In this document: positions 47,477 through 54,561 of the stretch, one piece after another
How the letters are laid out: the number at the start of each line of letters is the position of its first letter
How positions within the stretch are numbered: the first letter of the stretch is position 1
Source of the DNA: SG8-41 sp035649495
GTDB taxonomy: Bacteria; Pseudomonadota; Gammaproteobacteria; Burkholderiales; SG8-41
Length of the DNA: 64,000 bases
NCBI GenBank assembly: GCA_035649495.1
Contig: DASRJL010000041.1
Location: forward strand, 1-64,000
Reading direction: 5' to 3'
Program-made: the position numbers and the translations under genes
The notes under the pieces: generated by a model
The model's input: the letters and a program-made list of their open reading frames with translations, nothing else
Told to the model about the DNA's origin: nothing
The model's database searches: none

Positions 47477-47887
47477 TCAGTAAGTAATGCACGCAGCGTT
47501 CAAGATGCCCGTAGACACCGACAGCGCGCCGAGGAAAACGCCCTGCGCAACCTTGCCCTGCGGGATGCCGCTCGTTATGCCGGGAATGACGCGCGTCACC
47601 ACCCCGTACACGATGAGCTGGACCACCAGTGCGATCACGCCCCACATCACCATGTCCGCGATGTTCGAGCTCTGTATGACGGCGTTGGCGAGCGGGATCA
47701 CGAATCCGAGCATGGCGCCGCTGATGCTCGCCGCGGCAGCGGCGTTCCCCTCGCGGATCAGGGCGATCTCCTTGTAGGGGGTGATGTTGACGTAGATCAA
47801 CAGGAACACCGCCAGCAGCGCGAAAGTCGCCGCAAGATAGAGCCCGAAGGAGGGCAGGCCGGCGATCGAGTATCTGAGCATCTCCAT
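47477..47887 (-). CDS. DUF350 membrane protein (YjfL-like)
   Basis: 136 residues with four membrane helices in two similar pairs (YLAATFALLAVFLLIYVNIT; SISGAMLGFVIPLANAVIQS; MVMWGVIALVVQLIVYGVVT; GVFLGALSVSTGILNAACIT). The spacing and AMLGFVIPLANAVI-type motif identify DUF350. Function is unknown. In E. coli the relative YjfL lies with a DUF1190 lipoprotein and an ATP-grasp ligase; here the same partners are immediately upstream on the same strand (24-bp gap), so the group has travelled together. Confidence 0.85.
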   Translation of the reverse strand: MEMLRYSIAGLPSFGLYLAATFALLAVFLLIYVNITPYKEIALIREGNAAAAASISGAMLGFVIPLANAVIQSSNIADMVMWGVIALVVQLIVYGVVTRVIPGITSGIPQGKVAQGVFLGALSVSTGILNAACITY

Positions 47888-47910
47888 AAGTCCTCCCGGG
47901 GCCCATGGCC

Positions 47911-49038
47911 CTATTCAAAATAGTGCGGCACGAACCGGCTCAAATTCGTCGTCACCGGATTCACGTCCTCGCGTATGCCCATGCCGCCGGGCTCGTTGCC
48001 GACGATCCAGCTGCCGATTACCGCGTAGTTGCCGTCGAAGGCCGGCAGGGGTGCGTAAGCCTGGTAGACGTGTCCCTCGGCCCCGTAGCTCCCCGGCCGG
48101 CGATAGACGCCGCGCGGACCGTGAATCTCCACGTTGGCACCCTCGCGCGAGTAGAGGGGCTTGCGCACGAACCGCTCCGGCAGCCGCTCGCGCTCGAAGT
48201 AGCAGGGGAGCAGATTCGGATGATCGGGATACAGCTCCCACAGCACGGCCAGCAATCCCTTGCAGGAGAGGAGCAGCTTCCATGGCGGCTCGATCACCTT
48301 GAGCTCCGCGCCGGGAAGATGCGCTCCGAATTCCTCGCGCATCATCCATTCCCAGGGATAGAGCTTGAACAGGCTCTGGATCGGCTTGTCGTCGAGGTCG
48401 ACGTAGCGCCCGCGCCCCGCCGACCAGCCGATGTCCTCCACGTGAATCAGGCGCGCATCGAGGCCCGCCTGCAGCGCGGTATCCCGCAGGTACTCGATGG
48501 TGCCCAGGTCTTCGTCGCTCCCCCTGGCGCAGGCGAAATGCAATATCGGCTGGCCGAGCGCTCCGTGGAGCTCTTTCCAGCGCCGTATGAGCCTTTCGTG
48601 AAGCGAATTGAACTGATCGTGCGCGGGGAACACCGCCTGCTGCCAGTTCCACTGCGCGAGCGCGGCCTCGATCAGGGCCGTCGGCGTATCGGCGTTGTAC
48701 TCGAGCAGCTTGGGCGGGCGGATTCCGTCATAGCAGAGGTCGAGGCGGCCGTAGAGCGTAGCGTCCCCGGCGAGCCACGAGTTCACCATGTACTCGGCGA
48801 ACCAGTCCGGAATGGCGAAGCGCTGGAATTGCCGCCGGGTCATGACGTGTTCAGCGGCCCTGAGGCTCATCTCGTGGAGCTCCAGGGTGGCTGCCTCCAG
48901 CATGTCGATCTCGTCCGCCGAGAAGCGATAGCACGCGGACTCGTCCCAGTAGACATCGTCGAGGCTGTGGAAGTGAAAGCCGATCTCCTCGAATTGCCGG
49001 CGCCAGTCGCTGCGCGGCGTCATGCGCTGGCGTTCCAT
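47911..49038 (-). CDS. Glutathionylspermidine synthase-like ATP-grasp ligase (YgiC/YjfC type)
   Basis: About 375 residues from the ATG at 49038 (MERQRMTPRSDW); 49023 is an alternative. The core includes YWDESACYRFSADEIDMLEA, RLDLCYDGIRPPKLLEYNAD, TPTALIEAALAQWNW, the ATP-site stretch EEFGAHLPGAELKVIEPPWK, YFERERLPERFVRKPLYSRE and IGSWIVGNEPGGMGIRED. This is the C-terminal synthetase domain of glutathionylspermidine synthase, without the amidase half. The substrates of stand-alone members are unproven. It lies between the DUF1190 lipoprotein and DUF350 genes. Confidence 0.9.
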   Translation of the reverse strand: MERQRMTPRSDWRRQFEEIGFHFHSLDDVYWDESACYRFSADEIDMLEAATLELHEMSLRAAEHVMTRRQFQRFAIPDWFAEYMVNSWLAGDATLYGRLDLCYDGIRPPKLLEYNADTPTALIEAALAQWNWQQAVFPAHDQFNSLHERLIRRWKELHGALGQPILHFACARGSDEDLGTIEYLRDTALQAGLDARLIHVEDIGWSAGRGRYVDLDDKPIQSLFKLYPWEWMMREEFGAHLPGAELKVIEPPWKLLLSCKGLLAVLWELYPDHPNLLPCYFERERLPERFVRKPLYSREGANVEIHGPRGVYRRPGSYGAEGHVYQAYAPLPAFDGNYAVIGSWIVGNEPGGMGIREDVNPVTTNLSRFVPHYFE

Positions 49039-49048
49039 GACGGACCCG

Positions 49049-49450
49049 TCACCCGCCGCCGCTACTACTGCTGTGGCTGGAGGCGGTGGAACCGAAGCCG
49101 CCGCGGCTCGTGCTTCCGCTGCTCGACCCGTGCGTGGAGCCCGCCGTCGACGCGTAGCGCGTATCGTTTCGCGCGAGGTGCGCGGTGCTGACTGCGCTCG
49201 ATCCCTGCCGCGGCACGGTGGTGGTCCCGGCGTTGTTCCGGCGGTCGTCCCGGTAGCTCGGGCCGTAGTAGTAGCCGGTGTGCGGACCGGAACGAACCGG
49301 AGCGCACTGGGTGACGTCGCCCCAGTCCGCCTGACAATCGAGGCTGCTGCGATAGACATCGCGCCGCACCGTTTCGTCGCCGCAGCCGCTCAAAGCGGCG
49401 CTGCCGATCAGCACGAGCGTGATGGAGGCGGGAGCGCGTCGAGGTCTCAT
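49049..49450 (-). CDS. DUF1190 lipoprotein (YgiB/YjfM-like)
   Basis: 133 residues. A lipoprotein signal (ITLVLIGSAALSGCGDE) places the acylated cysteine near residue 23. The motif VRRDVYRSSLDCQADWGDVT, with an aromatic/Gly segment (HTGYYYGPSYRDD) and a long Ser/Gly-rich tail (STASSHSSSSGGG), is typical of the YgiB/DUF1190 family. The family is paired with YgiC-type ligases; here the ligase starts 10 bp downstream. It is first in the three-gene operon. Function is unknown. Confidence 0.85.
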   Translation of the reverse strand: MRPRRAPASITLVLIGSAALSGCGDETVRRDVYRSSLDCQADWGDVTQCAPVRSGPHTGYYYGPSYRDDRRNNAGTTTVPRQGSSAVSTAHLARNDTRYASTAGSTHGSSSGSTSRGGFGSTASSHSSSSGGG

Positions 49451-49538
49451 AATGGCGCGCTATTATATGCACCAATCGCGGGCGGCGCCGACCCCGACGT
49501 GCCATCGGAACGGGTGCCGTCCGCCTGATTTGTGCGAT

Positions 49539-49544
49539 ACACTA
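49539..49544 (+). promoter_or_regulatory. Candidate -10 box for tRNA-Val
   Basis: TACACT lies 14 bp before the tRNA. A weak GTGCCG at 49515-49520 stands at 18 bp spacing as a possible -35. Confidence 0.35.
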
Positions 49545-49558
49545 CGCTCTCAGGTTTC

Positions 49559-49635
49559 AGGCGCGTAGCTCAGATGGCTAGAGCGCATCCTTGACATGGA
49601 TGAGGTCGTTGGTTCGATTCCAATCGCGCCTACCA
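49559..49635 (+). tRNA. tRNA-Val (anticodon GAC)
   Basis: 77 nt including an encoded CCA. The acceptor stem AGGCGCG pairs with CGCGCCT. The anticodon arm is CATCC-TTGACAT-GGATG with anticodon GAC, and the T arm is GTTGG-TTCGATT-CCAAT. It reads GUC and probably GUU valine codons. It stands alone between the DUF1190 gene and glgP, followed by strong terminators. Confidence 0.95.
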
Positions 49636-49671
49636 AACATTAAACCCGGACGCTGCGCGCCGGTTTAATTC

Positions 49672-49749
49672 TGCGTGTTGGAGCGGACGCGCTAGGGTAC
49701 GGGAGCCGCGGCTCCCGTACTTTTTGTGCCGCTCAACACGCAGTTTTTT
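49672..49749 (+). terminator. Nested hairpins with two T runs between tRNA-Val and glgP
   Basis: The inner element is the perfect 24-bp palindrome 49697-49720 (GTACGGGAGCCG and its complement) followed by TTTTT. The outer arms, CTGCGTGTTGGAGCGG at 49671-49686 and CCGCTCAACACGCAG at 49729-49743, enclose it and are followed by TTTTTT. A further stem, ATTAAACCCGG/CCGGTTTAAT at 49639-49669, lies right after the tRNA. The last T run ends 15 bp before the glgP ATG. Confidence 0.9.
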
Positions 49750-49763
49750 GGTGATAACGAATA

Positions 49764-52322
49764 ATGGCCCAGCAACCCACCTCCTACTCGCTCGAAGTCA
49801 ATCCGCGGATCCCGCGGCGCCTGCTGCGCCTGGAGCAGCTCGCCGGCAATCTCTGGTACGGCTGGGACCGGGCGACCCGCGCGCTCTTCGCGCGGCTGCA
49901 CCCGGCGCTGTGGGACGCGGTCAGCCACAGCCCGAAAGCGATGTTGAAGCGCCTCGATGAGGAGCGGCTCACGGCGGCGGCGGCCGACCCGGTGTTTCTG
50001 AACAGTTTCAACCGCGTGCTTTCCGCGTTCGATTCCTATCACTCCGAGCCGGTGCCGCGGCAGAACCCGAGCTTCTTCGCACAGGGTGACCTGATCGCGT
50101 ATTTCTGCGCCGAGTTCGGGTTTCACGAGAGCCTGCCGATCTATTCGGGCGGCCTGGGCATACTCGCGGGCGATCACTGCAAGGCCGCGAGCGACGGGCA
50201 GCTGCCGTTCGTGGCGGTAGGTCTTCTCTACCGGCAGGGCTATTTCGTTCAGACCATAGACGCCGAAGGCAACCAGCACGCCGAGTACTTCGATTCCGAT
50301 TTCGAGGATCTGCCGATCACGCCCATGCAGCGCGAGGACGGCTCGGAGCTGACGGTCGACGTCACGCTGCCCGGCCGCGAGGTGCGCGCGAAGGTCTGGC
50401 AGGCGCGCATCGGTCACGTCGGGCTCTTTCTGCTCGACACCGATCTCCCCGAAAACAGCGAGCACGACCGGGACATCGCGCACCGCTTGTACGGCGGGGA
50501 CCATACGACTCGCATCGAGCAGGAGATGGTGCTCGGCGCGGGGGGCGTGCGCGCGCTCTCCGCGATGGGCATACGCCCCACGGTGTGGCACATCAACGAA
50601 GGGCACGCCGCGTTCCTGATACTGGAGCGCATCCGCAATCTGATGCCCCAGGTCGGTAATTTCGACGCCGCGCTCGAGGCGGTCGCGGCAAGAACGGTTT
50701 TCACCAGCCATACGGCGGTGCCTGCAGGGCACGACCAGTTCGCGCCGCGGACGCTTGCGCCCTACCTCGAGACCTATTGCGCCGCGCTCGGCGTGGACAT
50801 GGAGAAGATCGTGGCGCTCGCCCGTCCGCCCGGGGGCACCGACTTCAACATGACGACGCTCGCCGTGCGCGGCTCGCGCTTTCACAACGGGGTATCGCGC
50901 GTGCACGGGGGCGTGACCTCGCGCATGCTGAAGGACCTGTGGCCGCAGATACCTACCGAGGAAAATCCGGTCGACTACGTGACGAACGGGGTGCATATCC
51001 CGACGTTCCTCGCGCCGGAGTGGGGAGAAGTCTTCGACCGTTTCCTGGGCGTGGGATGGATCCGCCGGCTGGACGACCCGGCGACGTGGGAGCAGATAGC
51101 GAACATTCCCGACCAGATGTTCTGGAGCGTGCGCCAGTACCTGAAGTCGCAGCTGTTCCACTCGGTCCGGCACCGGATGCGGGCGCAGCACCTGCGCAAC
51201 CAGGGCAGCGAGTCCCACCTCGACCGGTTGTTTCGCTTCGTCGACCCGGCGAATCCGAACGTGCTGACCATAGGTTTCGCGCGCCGCTTCGCGACCTACA
51301 AGCGCGCGGCGCTGCTCTTCAACGATCTCGACTCCCTGCGGCGGCTCCTCGGCGATCCGCAGCGCCCGGTCGTGTTCGTCTTTTCGGGCAAGGCGCATCC
51401 CGCCGACCAGCCCGGGCAGGAGTTCATCCGCACCATCGCGCGCATGGGGCGCATGCCGGAATTCGAAGGCAAGATCCTGCTGGTGGAGGGCTACGACCTC
51501 CATTTTGCGCGCGATCTCGTGTCCGGCGTCGACGTCTGGCTCAACAATCCCGTGTTTCCGATGGAGGCCTCCGGGACCTCCGGCATGAAGTCCGGCATGA
51601 ACGGCGTCATCAACCTGTCGGTGCTGGACGGGTGGTGGGACGAGGGCTACAACGGCCGCAACGGCTGGGCCATCAAGCCGGCCTCGTCGCTGCTCGATGC
51701 CGAGCGGCGCGATCGCGAGGAAGCGGCGACGCTCTACGAAATCCTGCAGTACCAGCTCCTGCCGCTCTACTACGGCCGCGGCGACATGGGCTACTCTCGG
51801 GAGTGGATCGCGATGGCCAAGCGCTCGATGGCTTCGCTCCTGCCGCGCTTCAGCACGACCCGCATGTTGAACGAGTACGTCACCAAGTTCTACGCCCCGG
51901 CTTCGGCACAGGGCCGCCGCTACAACGACAAGAACTTCGAGGGCGCGAAGACGGTGGCGTCGTGGAAGGCGCGCGTGCGTGCCGCATGGCCGGGAGTCAC
52001 GGCGCGGCGCATGGACAATCCCCGGCGTCGTATCCAGTTCGGGGACAGCGTGCCGATAGAGGTCGCGGTGAACCTGAACGGGCTCGCTCCGGGTGACGTC
52101 GCCGTCGAGCTGCTGCTGTCGCGGGGTCTCCAGGAACCATCGCGGCACCAGGTGAGCCAGGAGCTGTCGGCTGCGGGCGCGATCGACGGCACCAGCGACC
52201 ATCGTTACGTTCTCGCGCTGAAGCCCGAGCTATGCGGGAGGCTCGACTACTGGATCCGGGTATTTCCCCGCCACGAGCTGCTTACCCATCGATTCGAGCT
52301 GGGACTCATGCTCTGGATCTGA
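49764..52322 (+). CDS. glgP: Alpha-glucan phosphorylase (GT35)
   Basis: 852 residues. It releases glucose-1-phosphate from glycogen or maltodextrin, using pyridoxal phosphate. An N-terminal DUF3417-type domain (NPRIPRRLLRLEQLAGNLWY) marks the short phosphorylase subgroup common in actinobacteria and many proteobacteria. Catalytic-region motifs are IYSGGLGILAGDHCKAASDG, VWHINEGHAAFLILERI and MEASGTSGMKSGMNGVINLS, the last followed by DGWWDEGYNGRNGWAI, where the PLP-site sequence lies. It is the first gene after the tRNA terminators and converges on malQ. There is no clear ribosome site; a GATAACGAATA stretch precedes the ATG. Confidence 0.93.
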   Translation: MAQQPTSYSLEVNPRIPRRLLRLEQLAGNLWYGWDRATRALFARLHPALWDAVSHSPKAMLKRLDEERLTAAAADPVFLNSFNRVLSAFDSYHSEPVPRQNPSFFAQGDLIAYFCAEFGFHESLPIYSGGLGILAGDHCKAASDGQLPFVAVGLLYRQGYFVQTIDAEGNQHAEYFDSDFEDLPITPMQREDGSELTVDVTLPGREVRAKVWQARIGHVGLFLLDTDLPENSEHDRDIAHRLYGGDHTTRIEQEMVLGAGGVRALSAMGIRPTVWHINEGHAAFLILERIRNLMPQVGNFDAALEAVAARTVFTSHTAVPAGHDQFAPRTLAPYLETYCAALGVDMEKIVALARPPGGTDFNMTTLAVRGSRFHNGVSRVHGGVTSRMLKDLWPQIPTEENPVDYVTNGVHIPTFLAPEWGEVFDRFLGVGWIRRLDDPATWEQIANIPDQMFWSVRQYLKSQLFHSVRHRMRAQHLRNQGSESHLDRLFRFVDPANPNVLTIGFARRFATYKRAALLFNDLDSLRRLLGDPQRPVVFVFSGKAHPADQPGQEFIRTIARMGRMPEFEGKILLVEGYDLHFARDLVSGVDVWLNNPVFPMEASGTSGMKSGMNGVINLSVLDGWWDEGYNGRNGWAIKPASSLLDAERRDREEAATLYEILQYQLLPLYYGRGDMGYSREWIAMAKRSMASLLPRFSTTRMLNEYVTKFYAPASAQGRRYNDKNFEGAKTVASWKARVRAAWPGVTARRMDNPRRRIQFGDSVPIEVAVNLNGLAPGDVAVELLLSRGLQEPSRHQVSQELSAAGAIDGTSDHRYVLALKPELCGRLDYWIRVFPRHELLTHRFELGLMLWI

Positions 52323-52332
52323 AGGCGAACTG

Positions 52333-52370
52333 GGTGATTGGTGATTCACGATGCACCAATCACGAATCAC
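52333..52370. repeat. GGTGATT/AATCACG heptamers as an inverted repeat
   Basis: GGTGATT, GGTGATT is followed by the complementary CACCAAT, CACGAAT, CAC, giving a hairpin between the convergent glgP and malQ genes. The malQ stop codon lies in it, so the last MalQ residues (KVRDS) may be repeat-derived. Confidence 0.8.
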
Positions 52371-54561
52371 GCACCTTAATGCCCCGCTCATTGCGCAGGA
52401 TATCCAGAAGGGCTTTGACTCCCTCGTCCTTCGTCCAGTCCTCGAGGTTAGCTGGCAGCTTCCGCCGCCAGTTGGGATAGCGATCGTCCGTCGTGCCCGG
52501 GAGGTTGACCTGCTCGACCTGTCCGAGCAGGTCTTCCAGCTGGATCATCAGGATCCTGGCAGGGGCGCGTGCGACGAAGGCATGCACTGCTTGCGAGAGC
52601 GTGTCATTCATGCCGGCTGGATCCGGGGATGCGCCCGGGGGAAGGAGTCCTTCACGTTCCAACGCGGCGAGGAGTCGGCCCCGGTCGCCGAAGCGCTCCT
52701 CGTACTGGCGCGCGCGCATCTCTTCCGTGGGAAAAAGACCGAGCTCCGACCGTCTCGCCAGATCGTCGGCGTGCCAGTACCCCCGCAACGTCGGCAGATC
52801 GTGCGTGGTGATCACCGCGGCCGCGTCGCGCATGTACTCCGCCGGCGGCCTGAATCCGCCTTGCGAGGTCCGCTCGAAATACATCGGCCGGTAGGCGAGG
52901 ACGCCGTACTCCGCCATCGCGGCGCGCACGGCATCCGGAACCGTCCCCAGGTCCTCGCCGATGATGAGGCACCGGTTGCGCTCGCTCTCGAGCGCCAGTA
53001 TTCCCAGCAGGTCGGTGAAGGGATAGCTGACGTAGGTTCCGTCCTCGGCACTGGCACCTTCCGGTATCCAGTAGAGCCGCATCAGCCCCATGACGTGGTC
53101 GATGCGCAGCGCCCCGGCGTGGCGCATCAGGTCCCTCAGCGTGGCCGCGTAGGGCTCGTACGCGGCGGCCACGAGGCGCTGCGGAATCCACGGCGGCAGG
53201 CCCCACTCCTGGCCCTTCAGGTTGAAATCGTCCGGGGGGCAGCCGATGCGGGCGGCGAGCGCGTGCAGGCCGGGCTGCATCCAGGTTTCCGAGCCGCCGG
53301 GATTCACGCCGACCGCGAGGTCCTGGTAAAGCCCGAGCGGCAGGCCCAGCTCGCGCGCGCGCCGGGAGATTCCACCCAACTGGACGTCTGCCTGCCACTG
53401 CAGATACTCGAAGTATTCGACGCGTTCGACACGATCGAGGGTGAACGCCGCCACGGCCTTCGAGGCCGGATCACGGTACTCGCCGGGCCATGCGGGCCAG
53501 CCCCATACTGCGGGATCCTCCCGTGAAAAATGCTGCTGCAACGCCTCGAACGCGGCGTGCAGGCGGAGCCGCTCGCCGCCTTCCGCCTGGAACGCGCGAA
53601 ACGCCCGCGCACGATCGCTGTCGACGGCGAGGTGCCGCTCGCGAAAGCTTCCATACAGGAGTTCGAGCACTTCGAACTTGGCCGCAGCCACGCCGGCGTA
53701 GTCCACGAGCCCGGTCGCGCGGAGCCGCTGCAGGCGCGTCTGGAATCCCGGCGTCCCTACCAGGCCGCGCGCCCCGGCACATTCGCCGAAGTCGGGTACG
53801 GCTTCCACGTCGAGATAGAGAACGTTCAACCGCGAGCGGCTCGATGGCCGGTAGGGACTCGCCTCTTCCGGCTGGTCCGGGAAGAGGGCGTGCAGCGGAT
53901 TCACACCCACGATGCCTGCTCCCGCGCCGGCGGTGAAATCGGCGACCTTCTCCAGATCGCCGAAATCCCCGATGCCCCAGTTCCGCGCCGCCTTGAGCGC
54001 GTAGAGTTGAATCGCCGGGCCCCACACCCGCCCGCCATCGGCGAGGGCAGGCGGCTGATAGCAGCGTTCCGGGCAGACGATGAGCTGCATCACGGCGATC
54101 GGTGTCGCGGCTTCGAGCAGCACGTAGCGGTGGTATCCGCAAGGCGGGGTCGGCGCCAGCTGGAAATGCACGCGGATATATATCGTCCCCGCGCTTTCGG
54201 CCGACGCCACTGCCGGCAGCGTGTCGGGTCGCAACGTGCCGGTGATCCGTTCGCCGCTCTCCAGCTCGAGGAACCAGCCATGCTCGGTCGCCGCGCGCCT
54301 GGCCGGCAGCGTGATCTCGATCGGCAGCGGCGCCGCGCCCGCCCGGGCGACCTTGACCGGCGGCAGCACCGTGCGCCACGCGCGGCTCTCGATTTCGGCA
54401 AGCGCCGCGCCCGCGTCCGCCGCGGAATCGAGAGAAACGCCCATCGCCTTCAGCACGCGGACTTTGGTCGCATCGCCGGGATGGCGACGATTGCCCCACA
54501 AGTCCGAGTACTCGACCTCGACGCCGCAGCGGGCGCACAGGCGGTCGAGTTCCCCGCTCAT
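52360..54561 (-). CDS. malQ: 4-alpha-glucanotransferase (amylomaltase)
   Basis: About 733 residues from the ATG at 54561 (MSGELDRLCARCGVEVEY); the open frame upstream belongs to no recognised domain. It transfers maltodextrin segments between glucans. A long N-terminal beta region (residues about 60-190) precedes the GH77 barrel: AARNWGIGDFGDLEKVADFT, SPYRPSSRSRLNVLYLDVEA, LGLPLGLYQDLAVGVNPGGS (catalytic Asp in this region), RIDHVMGLMRLYWIPEGA, IIGEDLGTVPDAVRAAM (acid/base Glu) and TTHDLPTLRGYW. The start overlaps the glgX stop (ATGA), so glgX-malQ is one unit. Confidence 0.94.
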   Translation of the reverse strand: MSGELDRLCARCGVEVEYSDLWGNRRHPGDATKVRVLKAMGVSLDSAADAGAALAEIESRAWRTVLPPVKVARAGAAPLPIEITLPARRAATEHGWFLELESGERITGTLRPDTLPAVASAESAGTIYIRVHFQLAPTPPCGYHRYVLLEAATPIAVMQLIVCPERCYQPPALADGGRVWGPAIQLYALKAARNWGIGDFGDLEKVADFTAGAGAGIVGVNPLHALFPDQPEEASPYRPSSRSRLNVLYLDVEAVPDFGECAGARGLVGTPGFQTRLQRLRATGLVDYAGVAAAKFEVLELLYGSFRERHLAVDSDRARAFRAFQAEGGERLRLHAAFEALQQHFSREDPAVWGWPAWPGEYRDPASKAVAAFTLDRVERVEYFEYLQWQADVQLGGISRRARELGLPLGLYQDLAVGVNPGGSETWMQPGLHALAARIGCPPDDFNLKGQEWGLPPWIPQRLVAAAYEPYAATLRDLMRHAGALRIDHVMGLMRLYWIPEGASAEDGTYVSYPFTDLLGILALESERNRCLIIGEDLGTVPDAVRAAMAEYGVLAYRPMYFERTSQGGFRPPAEYMRDAAAVITTHDLPTLRGYWHADDLARRSELGLFPTEEMRARQYEERFGDRGRLLAALEREGLLPPGASPDPAGMNDTLSQAVHAFVARAPARILMIQLEDLLGQVEQVNLPGTTDDRYPNWRRKLPANLEDWTKDEGVKALLDILRNERGIKVRDS

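Noticed and set aside
49692..52202. 836-codon minus-strand open frame opposite glgP
   Set aside because: Shadow frame; it also covers the terminator palindrome.
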